A stretch of DNA of 64,000 nt from Marisa cornuarietis (GCA_004794655.1 SMMW01000071.1:193501-257500); one strand, 5' to 3'. Positions 40,501 to 55,500 are shown, counted from the stretch's first letter. The notes: a model not told the origin generated them from the letters alone. Translations and numbers: made by a program.

Positions 40501-43500
40501 AACATCAATTTACAAAGCAAGGAAAAGAAAATTATAACATAAATTAAAAACGAAAAAAAGACAAAAACAATAATATCCATATATAAGCAAATCTCATTCT
40601 TTCTTTTTCTCTCTCTCTCTCTCACACACACACATGTATGTGCACATGCGCACACACTCTCTCTTTCTCACTTGCTCAAGAGACACTAACTGCGAACTTG
40701 CTGTTCTCCATGCTGTGCAAAGACCCTCTCTAAAAAGCTGTCTTCTGAGGCTCCAGGGAACATGGCCTGCTCATCCAGGATCCACAGCAGTCCCTTTTTC
40801 TCAGAGCTCTTGATGTCGGTGCTTGGTGCCCGCACCTTGTGAAGATTAGCTTTACCAGTTGACAACGTGATGTCATGTATTCTATGCTTCCTTCTAAATA
40901 TGCTACAGCACTTCTTTGATTCATCAGATTCATACACATTCTTGTTTTAGCCACACTTAAAATCTCTTAATCAATGGGGTTTTTTCTTTTAAAAAAAAAG
41001 GGCACAAGAATGGAAATTCTAAATTTGCAAACAAATGCTGCCATGTTTCAGTCAATTCACTTTTCCGCAAAGAAGGAAGATATCATATTTCAGTCAAACC
41101 ATGCAGCAATGCTCTGTACCATTACGCATTGCTTCTCCAAGAAACAAGAGAGGCTGAACTTGTTTACATACACAATCTAGCTTATAATGAGTGGCAGGAG
41201 CGCTCAACCTGGGGTGCCCAAATGCTCATACGAGGTGCAATATGGAATTTCAGTGGTGCTACAAAGAGTGACTTGTTTGAGTGACAAGTCACGAGTTAAC
41301 ACTCAGCCAGCTGCCAGTATGCCTTGAGAATGGATAGAATCTAATCACTCAATTTGCACCGATTAAAAACTTTTTTTAAACTTCAATTTGTTCATCTGCA
41401 ATATTGTATATGGTTCAAAAATAAGACTTCTTCTTGAAATGGGATGTTACTTTAGTTGGATATGCAGTATGCAAACGTTCCGCCGATGGACGTTTTGCTG
41501 CCAGACGTATCGGAGTCGGACTTTTAGCCAAGGTATGTTTCATCCACGGAGGTTTCGTAGACCGGATGTTTCGCAGACAGACTTTTCGACGCATTATGTC
41601 AGAGAGAGAGAATGAAAGTAACTACTAGATTACACAACAATTCTTACTTACTTCTCAGAATCTTGCACAAGAATGAATGAAGCACTATCTCGAGGGAACG
41701 TGAGACAGATGACAACCAGAAATATTGGCCAGGTGGAAGGTGAACGTGAGAACTGGCCGAGACACACATTGATACAATGGTGAGAGAAATGTGTGAGCTA
41801 ACAGTTCACACGAGGAGGGATAGTGAGAGAGATTTCACTGATACATTAATACAATGGCGAGAGAAAAGAGAGAAAAGTGTGAGCTAAAGGTCCCGCGTGA
41901 TGAAATGCCGAAATGAAGTGTCGAAATGTTCGTCGATGAAACGTACGTCGACTAAGGGCTGCGCGCCAAAATGTTCGTCGGCGAAACCTCCCTCGCCTAA
42001 AGGTCTAGTCGCCAAAACGTCCGGCTCCAAAACGAATATCGGCGAAACGTCCACCGTCGAAAAGTCCGGGTACCGGATATGCGAACATTTCCTTGGGGTT
42101 TGAGGGGCAAAGAAAAGGCTGGAAACCACTGATGCAAAGGGAAGACAGGATGAAAATGCTAATTTCTCCCCTAAATCTACAGCTTTCAATCCTCATCAAA
42201 GACATTATTTGATGTTGTTCTGCTAGTTAAAATTTGGTATCTACTAATGCCACATGAGTTTAATGCATGTTACTCACCAATGCCTGCTGAGGTGCTTGGT
42301 CAAAGAGAGATACCATGGCAGCTGGACTGCTGGTCACCAGGTCAAAGTCACAATCGATGTTTTCCTGATGACACAACAAGCGTAGAAAACCTAATCATCC
42401 TCATTTAACCTTTTGCTGTGGTGCTTTGGACACAACAGTTTTACTTCTAGTGAGTTCTCTCATGTACAGCAGTCAAAGCACAATTTGAAATAGCCCACTA
42501 TCACATCCACAATTACAATTATATACAGTTACGCTAATTACTGTTGATCCCTGCAAGTTACTATCTCTTGTGTCATAGTAATACACTTTTTGAAAATCAG
42601 TATCAAATAGTGATCTTAGCTGAAGGTAGGCATAAGAGTAATATATGTGCATTAGTAATATATTTCTATCCATGGGTAATGCACAATTTTGGATTATACA
42701 ATACTCTTTAACAAGCCAAGTAATTTGTATAAATTTTTAATTTATTTTCTCACATACATCAATCAAAATTATTTTAAAATCCTGTAAACTATTCACAAAG
42801 TTTCCATGATTGTTTTTTTTTTTTACTGAAATTTAATGCTCTTGGTTCAAGATAAAAATATAACATTACAATGACTGGCTTATAACTGAAGATTGCGAAG
42901 ACGACAGAGGGTGAAGTTTGTTTTTTATTATTGCTGCTCTGAGATAAACATTAGACCAAGAAACCTAGACATTTTTGGAAAAGAGAAAACTTGAACTTTG
43001 CAATAAAAAGTAATGAAAATCGCCTTACCCGTGCTACCCGGCAAAGCCACGATCGTGGCTTGTCGAACCAAGAGGGTTAAGCTACTGCTGCCTGGAAGGA
43101 ATCTCTTAGAAACCTACATTAGCTGTACATATCCTGGTATGCGGTCAGAAACCCTACCTTACCTGTACCTATCCTAGTATGCTGTCATTAAAATAATCCT
43201 TGTCACCAACCTGAGCGTATCTGTCTTGAGGTGCAGTCAGTGTGTTTTCGTGGTAGAACAACTGAAATCGCTCCTGAACATAATTATTGCAAAAGTCCTC
43301 AAAAGATGCCCCAGTCTGTCGGCCACACGAGGATGGGTTTTGAAATCCAGGGGCATCCAGCAACATTAGTGAGAACATGGTGCGCACATTAGATGACAGC
43401 GATCTATTGAAACACAATTAAAGAATTTAGACTCCAACATATGAAAATCTACTCAAGTTCTCTCGACAGATTATTATCACAGTCAAAAGATAATTTGCTG

Positions 43501-46500
43501 CTCAGAAAAATAATTAAGCAGCCAACACCATTTCTTCCTGGTTGATTCTATCCACTCAGCTGTGAACTTCTATTCTTCAGATCACTTGATGATGATGATG
43601 ATAATACAACTTTATTTATCCCCAAGGGGATGATAACATCTAATGATGATGATAGTGATAACTTTTAACACCCGCATTAAATAAGCTACAATGCAATGCA
43701 CTTCAAATTGCTGTGAATTTTTAAGTGCTAACTGTACCTGTTGATCAGAGAAACAACAGCATTCAAGGCATCAGAGTACAGGCCCACTAGGAAAGCCTCC
43801 AAGGCCTCTGTGACTGAGGTATTGGTGTCTGCAGCATGATAGCCTGTCTTGTCCAGTGCACCGCTCACCCTATGGCATCAACACCCATCAGCATTTATGA
43901 GAAAAAATATTAAGCCAACACATGCATTGGACTGTGGCGTTTTATATTTCTGCAGCTGACACACATTTTAGAAGAGGGAAAAAATACTTTTGTCTTTGAA
44001 TTTGTATGTACTCAAAGCTGAAAGCTACATAACTTTCTACCTTGGTTGAAAAGTATTTTGCTGTACTGTGCACATATGTATGAATTCATTTTAATATATA
44101 TAAAGGAAGGTTAATGAAGACAGAGAAATAATCTCCTGTTTATGTATGCATACAAGTTTGCTGGTATGTCTGGTTGAATGGTTGCTTTTGCTTACACAGA
44201 GAAGAGAAAACGGTGGGCATTGGCAGATATATTACCTGAAAGATGTGCTGCGAGACAAGGTTGATGTTCCTCCAGCAGTAAAGATGCAACGTGCAAGTTC
44301 TTCTGTGGTTGTCCCTAGGAGGGACGCAGCCCTTTGAGCAGGGGCTGGCCTTGTGAACTGGAACTTGTTGTGAGGCCCTGCAGACAATAAATGCTATTCC
44401 ATGAATTTTTATTCATTGAATAATTATGTTGCTAAAAAAATCCTTAAGCAAAAATAGCATTATTTTTAAATAGCCCAGCATCTGATGTGTCAATTCTATA
44501 TTAATTTTCTATATAGAAAAGATTGTAAATGGATTGAAGATGTTGCCTTGCCTGTGATTTTATCCACTGATCGGCCCAGGCCATCTTTTTACACAATCAC
44601 ATGACCCTGTGTAAGTGAGTGCCAAAATATTTGCATACTGCTAAAGATACTGATGGTCACAGAGGTCACATGAGTAAATACCTTTGCTTGCTCCTGCAAT
44701 ACCCAGATGATAAATAGCTGCTAGAATACAATATATTGCTTTGGCTTCTTCTTCGGTAGCTCCAATGGACTGGAAGGCCTGCTGCACACAGCCAAATTTA
44801 TTTGCTGCCTGCTGTCGGTCTTCTGGCTGCAAATATACAAGTTAACAGTTAAGTGCTTGGTGCACACAATCATATTTATTTGCTGCCTGACATCAATCTG
44901 GCTGGAAATATACCAGTATCACTTGAGCGACCTACAGTCATCATGCTATGAAATCAATGGCAGCAATAAAAGAATGATTAGAAAAATCCAAAATTCTTGA
45001 GAAATCCAGAAAAATGCTACAAGGATATCTTAATTGAGCAGTGAGACTTGGAAACACACTACAAGGATAATTCAATAAAACCTGAGTTTCAGCTACATAA
45101 TAAGAAAATGAAAAAAAAAAAATGGGAAGATCAACGGGCATGGGAACACTATGGCAGGTACATGGGAACATTATGACAGGTACATGGATGAAACAAAGGT
45201 AAAAACAAAACAGCTTTGGAATTCCATCATTTACAATAGCTGTATAAACAACAGGCAGTCAAAGGTAAAATGACAAGGACTTCGAAATTCTATCATGCTG
45301 CATGCAGATTGCACAGAAAATAGTCACATGATAAACAATGAGACATGCTAGCATATTACAGACTATATGCTGTCACGTCTATGTGATAAATACTCTAATA
45401 AATCTAAATCTGTGTTGGCGATCATGTTTTTAACATTCCTACTTCAGGACTCTGCAGTCCAGATGTCAGATATGTGCTTACAATAAGAAAATACAACATG
45501 AGATACAACATAGCAGCATGAGGAACTTAAATTACATTATATGGGTTTTTTCCATGCAAAGTGACAAAGTTGTAAGAGTCAATGCCATGGTAATACAGCT
45601 ATTTATCAATCATGCTACAATGTGTAACAGTAACACTTCTATTACAGCACAAAACAATACAATTTCTAACTAAAGATGCCCCTCTTCTCCACCTTCAAAG
45701 GAAGTTAAATACAAAATACGGCATTTTCATTTCACATGCTGGGAGAATGCTAAAGGGCCTTCTTAAAGGTCGAAAGGGAAAGAATGGTTTGACCCGAGGG
45801 AGGGAGGTGTGGAGCACACAGTGCCAGCAACCCTAGTGGTCATTCTCACTTATTACCTCCACCTGGCTCCCTCCCTCAGATCAAATCCACTTTCCTGGCA
45901 CATAGTGAAACTTTGGCTTTTAACTGGACACATTGTCAAATGCACAACTGTGTTTGGCAAGCTCTTATGTAACAGTCACACTGCAATCACCATTTTTGAG
46001 CATGCATCTGGGAATGTACAAATATGATGCTGTAGCAATATGTGTCAAGTTATGAACTGTCATTTCTGTAGCATAAAGGTCAAACTTTGTGCCTGCATTC
46101 CCACCCATACCTCCATCCCAAGCCCAAAGCAAACCTAAACAGAACAAGCAACAGAAACATAAAGAGACGTACTCACTGAGGGCAGCAGCTGAGTGAAAAT
46201 TGAGCAGATGACAAAAAAACCATGAAATCAAAAGTGTTAAATGCTTGCTTTTTCCTGGATATTGTCAAAACTAGCAGAGCAACTACCCTCCAAGGTATTT
46301 TTCATGTCCAGCTACTGGTATGATAGATGTCATTTGGTATTTTTTTGTGTTTCTTAGCTGTAAGAAGGGATCTTGGCTTGAAAACATCTCGCAGTCTCAC
46401 AGGATGGCAAATTAAATATTACTAGGAATAAGAACAAAGAAATTATAAGGCTAAGATAAATGAACAGAGAGGTGAGCATCATCAATGAATAGAGATGTGT

Positions 46501-49500
46501 TTTCAAACATCAATTTCAGAATGTTAAAAAACTCCCCAAAATAATATATTAAGATAGTGAATGACTGGGTAGGGTAAAGCAACTTGTAGGCAATTACTTA
46601 AAGAAGAAGAGTACAGTAAAATCTCTTGCTTTAACCCTATCAAAATTGGGTTGTAAGTGAGAGGGGTTATGGTAGGGTCATCAACTAGTCTGCTTTCATT
46701 TCATGAACCATGATTTCAAACACCTATACAATCAAGTTCCTTTATTGAAATAATGCTCTTAGAAACCATATCATAATACTTTTTTGTCATTTTTGCTTTC
46801 ACTTGGTCATGCTTATTCTGCCATTGTTAGGCTTGACTGAAGATTTATAGGGGAACTTACTCTCCAGGTAAGAGCAATCGACCAGATGTATGTGGTAGAC
46901 AAAAAGACTCTCTTAAAGTACACTATTTATATTTTTGAACATGATTTGTGCAAAATGTTGTAATAAAGCACAAGCAATTAGTCATCATAAGACATGTGAC
47001 TTCTGCGAAAGATTGTTAATGTAGCACAGCCAGCTGATCTGTGCTGCTAAAGAGACGACAATAAACAGGGGACTGATCATTTCAACCAAAAATCATATCG
47101 CCCCGGCTATATTGACTACTCACCTGAGTTGAATCAACCTCACCATTATCATACATCCTACATAAAACATCAACCAGGCCCAGGCTAAATGAATGCCCAA
47201 GGAGAAACACCACTTTTATATTAACCAAATGCCTACATATACATGTAGTAAGAACCTCTAAACTAAAGAATGACAAATGCTTTTCTTTTTAAGAAAATGA
47301 TTTAAAAGGAAATTGTGTTATGCACTTTTGTGAGATTTTAACTGAATACTTGCAGATACATTTAATATAAACCTTCAAACAAACGAATAATGACAACAAA
47401 GGCTTGTTTTTAAAAAAAATGATTAAAAAGAGAATTGCGTCATTGTGTGATTTGTTCTTTGAATGTGTATGCCAAGTGGTCACTTTTGTTTACTAAGATG
47501 GTAGCTAAACTTGTTCGAAGAACACACGGCTCTGTTGATAATATTTGATGGTGATATCTACTCGTCATCGGAGATCGACTCATTGTTTAAGCCTGGATGG
47601 ATTCAGCTGGAGTTTGGACAATGTGGTAGCTATGATTGGAGTGATATGGTTTGGGTTGAAATGGCAGGTGACCCATAAAACATGCAATCTCTTTCAAAAT
47701 GTACTTCTTTCATGTGATTTCTGCAGAAAATTGTAATATAGAGTAAGCAGCCAATCAGAAGCAGTCTGTTTTAAAATGTACTTCATTTTTTTTCATTCAA
47801 AAAAAAAAAAGTAATAGAGCATAACTGTCGGTGGTAAATTGGGTTGGGGATGTAGTCATAACAGAGATAATGTTTATATAGCAAAATATGTGTATGAAAA
47901 CGTTGTGGGTCATAATCAGGAAGGTCTTAATAAAGAGATTTTACTGTATTAACACTGTCATTTACCTTTTGGAGGGGAGTCATATAGGGATTTGGCTCTG
48001 TAAGGTTCTGAAGACAAAGTTCATTCCTGTAAAAACAAAACAAAACAAAAATATAATGGAAAGAGTTTCTTGCAATATACAATAGCAGTACACACATAGC
48101 TATATACTTCCATGCAAAACACAACAGACACAAATACCATTATTTGCAAAATGTATAAAATCTAGCACAGATGAACACAAGCACCCAGACATCTCGCTAA
48201 GTTCAGCATTCATATAAATTTGTTTAAAATATTCAGTAGCCAGAAATGTTATTTCTGATGATTCATAAGTAAGTGTTACTGAACTGTGGGGTTAAAAGAC
48301 CCCCCACCTTAGCTGTGCTTCCACTCCGGCCAGCAGTTGATAAAAAATGTTAAAGTTGGGTTCTCCCTCTGGCCTGCGAACCAAGCGACCTCTCTCAAAC
48401 AGCAATACCTGCAGTACACCAAACACTTCAAATAACATCTTTTCCTTGTGGCAACAATGCCAAATATTTATTTTGATGAGAATGTTATTTAAATTACAGT
48501 AAATGTACTTCAGAACATGTACAAATTCACAAACCCACCTGAACTGAAGCAGATCCAATGACACCCGATGGGTCAAAGTCTAAAGTAGTAATCTGCATGT
48601 AGCGACTGGCATTGGTGTTGAGCAGCGTCCTACAGTTACCAAAAGACTGCAGCAGAATGTTGATTGCAGACAGCTTTTCCACTACACAAATTGAAAAATA
48701 AAAATCTCAGTAATGTAGACATTTGACAGAATAAAAGCAAATACTAATTATACACAGATATATTTATGATACACAATAAACAAGAATAAATGATATGAGA
48801 AAAGACGCCTTTACACATGCACCTTTTCCACAGCCTTTACACATGCAGCTCTCCCCCAGCCTCTGCATATGCAGCTCTCCCCCCCCAGCCTCTGTATATG
48901 CAGCTCTTCCCCCAGCCTCTACATATGCAGCTCTCCCCCCAGCCTCTACACATGCACCTTTTCTACAGCCTTTACGCATGCAGCTGTCCCATAGCCTCTA
49001 CACATGCAGCTTTCCCCCAGCCTTTAGTACTCAGCTGTCCCCCAGCCTCTACATATCCAAGCCAGCAAGAAGAGGAGGGCCAGACCTGTCAAAATGTTGT
49101 TGACACTGCCAGCTGCACCAATCAGATAGTGCAGACAATGTTGTAAAGAACAGGTCTTGCCAGACCCACTACGTCCAAGAAAGAGAATGGACTGGTCCCT
49201 CCTGGAGGCAAGCAGGTCACGGTAAGCAATCTGAGCAGCAGAGTATACATGGGGGGGTAGGTCCTCTTGTTTACAGCCTTTGAACATGTGGATCAACTGC
49301 AACATATCAAGCACAGAAATCTTACCCATTTCTCTAAATGATGAATGCAAATAATTGAAAATACAAATATTTGATTTAAAATAGAAAAACGAATAGCTTA
49401 AAAGTAAGATAATGTCTTGAAAAAAAGACAAGATTTTAATAATAAATTATTTTACATAAAATAAATAATGATCAAATGGTTCTGTGTAATAGAAAATGCA

Positions 49501-52500
49501 ACAACATTACAACAAGAATTCCCATCAATCAATGTTTTTCTAGTAGATTAAAAAAACATAATACTGAAAACAATTGCATCAATAAGAAAAAAGACTGTCT
49601 AAATTTGTAAAACAAAAAAAAAAAATACAAAAGCAAGGGAAAAGAATGGAATGTGTAATGCAACAATTATCCTATTACCTGTCAGAATTGTAACAAAGGG
49701 GAAAAGGGAATACCATTAACTAAATCTGCATGGTATTTATGAATGTTTTGTTTTCAGATGTTATGACTTAGAAAAAAAGAAATGAAAACAAAGTTTAATA
49801 CAATAATATCACTGAAAACTTAAACACCAGTTTCAGCATAAAAAGCTGTTTACCTAAAATCATTCCTTAGCTTCAGTTTTAAGTACATCAAACTTAAAGA
49901 ATGTTTTTGTACAGTCAGAGGAAATAAATCCTAATGCATAACTCCACTTAATACATGTTTTGTACAAAAAGTAAAAGTATCTAGTCTATAAGATTAATAT
50001 GAAGCAGCTTCTGTTACCTTCTCTGAGTAGACTGGCAGGTGCTGCGTGGGGTTGATGATGATGAGTGCTGGGCCTGCATATGTGTGGGGCAGATGACCCG
50101 CAAAACGCTGCCGCAAGACATGCAGTGCACTTGACTCATTAACATAGCGCAAGAGTGCCAAATCTTCAACTCGATCTTGCTGGGTGGGATTTGCCTGTTG
50201 GGTACAATAAAGTTAACATGAAGCCAAGCAGCAATTCTGTAATTTATAAATTCACAAAATGATAAATAATGTTTTGTGTAACTGCAAATGATTAGGGTTT
50301 CTTTTATCCTATTTATTCCACTCCAAATATGAAACAAAATTTAGCAGAAACACTTAAGGTATCACAATAAGTAAATAACTTATACAGTGGTTGTGATTCA
50401 CATCATTATCTCACCTTCTCCACATCTTCCTCCTCCACTTCAAGGATGTCTCCGCTGTCTAACTTGATCTTCACAGTGCCGTCAGAAGAGCCACCTCGCT
50501 CAGCTGGCAAAAGCATAGCAGAGGTGAAGCCAGTCTTGTGAACCAGCCACACTCTGTCAGCCTCCAGCCACTGGCGCTCCAGCTGCACTTCATCTTCTGA
50601 CTTGGCCTGTGCCACAGAACATATAAGTTTGAATGGACTTGTAGTGTAATGATCAACCATTCCTCTAAACTGTGTGTGGTAAATCAAACCACTGGAAGGG
50701 TTAAAAATTTAAAAACACTTCTTCAATTGTATTATTGGTCATTAAACTCCTAAGACGGTTAAAAAAAATGAAAACACTATTTTATGAAAAATGGACAATA
50801 AGTGTAAAATTCTGAACTAATTATAAATTTAGCACCATTTAATTCCTGGGTATACTTTATCATAATTTGACAGATAAGTCACAAGAAATACTTCTCACAT
50901 ACAATGTGTACTTCACACGAGGTCTTATGCAAATGCTCTTCGCAAATGTATTTGCAGATGTCCACATAAACATGCATACATAAAAGCATTTGTACACAAA
51001 AATAATACATGCAATCAGCTTTTGCATCCAGTATTACTGGACTGATAGAAATTTGTGAAATGTATTGTCATTGATCTGACTTATTTCTTGCAGAAATATT
51101 CTAGGTTTCATTTCAGTCAACCTCTGGGGAACCTGTCATACTTTTGGGTACTCAATAAAGCACAAAGGGCTGCCCACAAAAGGTGCCTATAAATGTCCAG
51201 TGAGCATTGTGAGGTAATCAAGAACAAACTCAGGATCAAGTAAGCAGCACACCAAGTTGAAGTGTGTCCAAGTCAAGGAGCAGGCAAACACTTGACTCGT
51301 TCTAGACATTCCTTGCTCGAGCGGACAGTAGAAAATCTCACTGTCCACACAAGAAAACCCACTGCAGTCCTGAGTAAATATTCCTTTAACACATTCAGCC
51401 TACTTCAACCGATCCCTGTCCAGCTGTTAACCACCAAGCTGTCCTGCCTCTAATCAAAGTATGCCTCCTCAGGTATGCTTCCTTGCAGAGGCTGTAAATG
51501 TTTGTTCAGAACAATCAAGCCAAGTTAGATTAACAGTGTCCACCTCCTCCTTGTCCCACATGTCCCATCAAGCAAACCCCCACCCCACCCCTTCACATAA
51601 CGCAGACTAGCTGGTGTTGGCCTCCCATCACATTAAGTATATAGACTACTGATTAAACTTAACAGTCTAGTTTGAAACTTGGTCTGCCTAATTTTATTTA
51701 TAAATTCTTTAGAATATTGTTCTTCTCCTGTGATCTTCCATGTAGGCCACAATTTAGTGTACCACCTGAGCCAGCAGAGGAGTCACAAAAATGATCTGCA
51801 GTGAGGTGGGTACAGTAAAATGTAGAAACACAATCTTACAGTGCACGAAGCATTCATAAGCCTGACTACAACTTGTAACAATGCCAAGTATTCAAGGGAA
51901 CATGCAGAATTTCTCTCACTTCTCTCACACACTCAATGTGTTATTGCCCTCCTTATCTCATTCATTAAAAAGCTTTGTCACCCCTAGAACAGGGCTGATG
52001 GTGAGTGACAATTGCACCCTTTGTTGCCTTCCCTGCCCCTTAGGATTCTATGTGTTATTTCTACACACCTACAGAAAGAGAGAGAAAGAGAGAAAGAGAG
52101 AGGGTCAGAAATGGTGACCTTTTACCTTGTCAGCTCCTGCTAGCTGTGCATCTTGTAGCATCTTATCCAGGTCTAAAGACGAAGTTCGTGTTTTTAAAGC
52201 CTTTGGTAAACTACTCCCCTCTGATCTTAGTCTCTCAGAGCTATGTTTTGCCCGGGGGGTGCCAGCACCATACCCCCAACTCCTTTTATCCACTCTTCTT
52301 TGATCCTGACCGCGTTTAGTATGAAGACTGGTTTCGCTGTTTGCGTTGAAGTCCGTCAGAGAACTGGAAGTTTTACTGGTCGAGCCACCTCTCCTGGCAG
52401 GTTCTCTCTCACCACAAACGTCTCCACAACTGTCTATGACTGATTTACTGCGACTGTTGCTAATAGACAAATGGTCACTGGGTCTAGGCCGCGGACTACA

Positions 52501-55500
52501 TGCCCCCTCTGCGGTACTCGTGACCTCGATGCCAGGATGTCTGGTTCCTCCTTCTGTGGGCCCAGTCTCCACGCTGCGTCTGCTGCTTATTCTTCTTCTG
52601 GTGTCCGGCCTCCGCTCGGCACCATCCAGCAACTGGTCTGGGTTCCGGCGCGAGACTGGCTTGGGGCGAGGGCCTAAAGGTGACTGACGGCCGCACGTGC
52701 TGGCCTCTTCATCGTACGGAGCACGTGCAGAGCAGGCGGGGCAGCGCTGGGCGCGGCTCATAGGGCTGTCCGAATGCACTGACTCGGTGCTTCCTGTCCG
52801 GCATTGAGAGCCGAGCGTTTCCACCAGGCCCGAGCGGCGACTCCGGACATACCTGTCGGAATTCTGTGCCAACTGCGGTGCGCTGTTCTGGCGGTAGATA
52901 GGCTTCTTGGCGGGATGGGCGCAACTTCCAGAATGGTTGCAAGCAACGTCTGGCGTCTTCTTTGCGATGTTACCACTCCATGAATTTCTGCTGCTGGCTG
53001 AAGGTGTGTCGTGACGCATGACAACGGACTGGCAGTGACCGTGCCGCATAGTCGGCTCGCCATGCTCACAAATTGTTCCCAGATCACTAGCCATGCTTGT
53101 GCCTATACAGCTGCTACTGTTTCCATTCCTCACTTCCTGATGCGCTGACACTTGTCTAGTAACACCGCTCTACGGTAGCAGCTGGCGTGCTCGTGACCTT
53201 ATGACCCCACGTCGTTCGAGCTGTGCCGATGGTGAAGTGTTTCACTCACAGGCGACACGAGAAGGGTTTGTAGACGGACATTGCAGAATGACCACGTGCG
53301 TCTGGGTGAGACAAATATTAGCCTTCACGCTTGTGCGTCTGTGATGGCGGCCATGCTGATGCGCTGAGTCGCCGCATACATCAAAAGGCGGCGACTGCCC
53401 CACGAGCCGTAGCGACCTGTGAAGCTTGTCCTTACAACTCACAGTCCCGCCGCTACAAGAAACTCGTCCACACTGTCTGGCCACCAACACCTGAAACGTC
53501 GACACCGACTTAGCGCTGTACCTGCACGGTAGTCTACAGAAAGGAATTGTCACCTGAATCGTCGGCCTCCCGGTGGCCGATGGCGACTACCCACCTCCAC
53601 CGCCAGTCCAGGTGTGGTCTGCTGGCCGCTGTTTGTGGACACTACCATGCGTATCAGTGCCTAACACCTGCAGGACTGCAGCCCTGGCCCCCACGGCCAG
53701 ATACAATGACAACCTTTTTGGTCTACTCACTGCGACGACAACCGACACGTCACGACCAGATACCAAAGCATACTACTATGACTTAGGCTCGCTGCTACTT
53801 AACTGACGACAAGGACACATAATACAACACCGCCAAACCTCCTCCACCGAGGCGCGTGGGTGGGTGGGGGGGGGGAGAAGGCCTGTGGGAAGGCGCGCGG
53901 CGGGACAGCCAGAAAGACAGGTGAACCTCTCCTTAACGCCTCCCGCAGACAGTTGCCTGTCACCTACACGACAACACGATTGATGGGGTATGACTTACTT
54001 GTGCTGCAGTCACTGGTCACGGAGAAACTGGACTGGTGTACCCTCCTGCCAGTCAGCGACATGAGACAACGGGGGCAAACTGAAAGGAGCCACTTACACT
54101 CCTGACAACAGAAACACATTCCTAACTTTCATTGCCCTCGCTGTCTTCGGGTCATTAGTTTTACTGCCGCAAGGATGTGCCCTACGTGTCTGGTTGCAGT
54201 CTACACAACAACGTGCCCTACGTGACTGGTTACAAGTTTATGCCAAGGCGTGACTGGTTATAGTCTACAGGGCGTGCACTACGTGACTGGTTACAGTCTA
54301 TAGTCTATACGACTTCTCAACATCGTTACTGACCACAGCACTCTACTCCCTCCTATGTGACAGGCTATAGTCTACTCAACATCTCAACACCGTTACCAGC
54401 CACAGCACTCTCCAGCACCGATTGTGCACTAAAAACAAGCCAGTGCCGAGCCCCCCGAGATTAGCACGTTATATAAGCATTCTCGGTTGTGCAAAACAAA
54501 GTCTAGGTCAGCGGGGACCGCTGTAACCCCTGACCTTTACCTCCCCAGGCCGCCCTCTTCCCTTTGCTGCCAGGTCACGACTGGTTTGCTAGTCAGCGGC
54601 AGACTACTCCACTCGACTGAGGCTGACTATCCCTGAACTAGCCCAACTGTAATAGGAAGCTCTGTAGGTGTGCTGGCTACGTCTGGTCCTCTGTGTAGTC
54701 TTGAGTGGTCAGCAAGCGCTAGGATTAACAAAGGTAGGAAGGGGAATCCACGATGTCAGCGATCATAATAACGGAAATAAAGACAAAATGTCGCAGTAAA
54801 CTAGATAAGAACAAAACCGTAAGGCCTACATGATTAAAAGCATGACTAGGAATAAACTATAAGATTTGGTAATCTTGGCAGGTGACCAGTAACAAACTAT
54901 AAAGCCGATATAATGAGCTAAGCCTGCTAAGGCGTCTTCCAGCCAACTGCAAGGTGACTTTACATTTTGTAATCGGCACGACTAGGAATAAACGTGGAAG
55001 CCGATCATGTGTACAGGTATCTACGTTGATGCAAGACAGAATCGGGTGGCTTTCAGTATCGAGTAGCTGTCGCCACAATCAAGGTACGTCGGCATTACGT
55101 CACTTCTCAGGTCTAAAGAGCTCATCAAGACCTCGACACAACAACGCAGCAGACATGTTAAAGGCGATGCGTGGCGCAAAGGGATGAGGTGTGAGCGCCT
55201 CTCGATGCTTTTTAAGGCCGGCCTGAGTTGACAAATCTCGCGAGATGCCCCGGCAGGCGGCGTGACTGATCGGCTAGCCTCTAGTCTAACCCTGCCTGTG
55301 GGCGGCGAGTGAAGCAATCAGTACGGCGTACACACCCTAAGGTCCTGTGATAGCAGCTCAGTGTTGCTAGCACCGTCCGTGTCCACACCGTCAGTTGACC
55401 ATACTGCGTCCGCCCTGGGTCATCCTACAGTGTCCTCAACTCTCTCTCTCTCTGTGTCTGTGTGTGTGTGCTCTTGACGTTGCTGGACGTTTTCCTCAGA

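Larger units (their letters stand above)
44827..47965. other. 3.1-kb motor intron
   Basis: Contains the TA-flanked element at 46614-47946 with foldback element B inside it. The remainder (44827-46613) is AT-rich with no gene seen. Confidence 0.6.

Noticed and set aside
42405..43079. A complete TTAA-bounded element
   Set aside because: The two proposed ends agree at only a few bases, so only the right-hand palindromic patch is reported.
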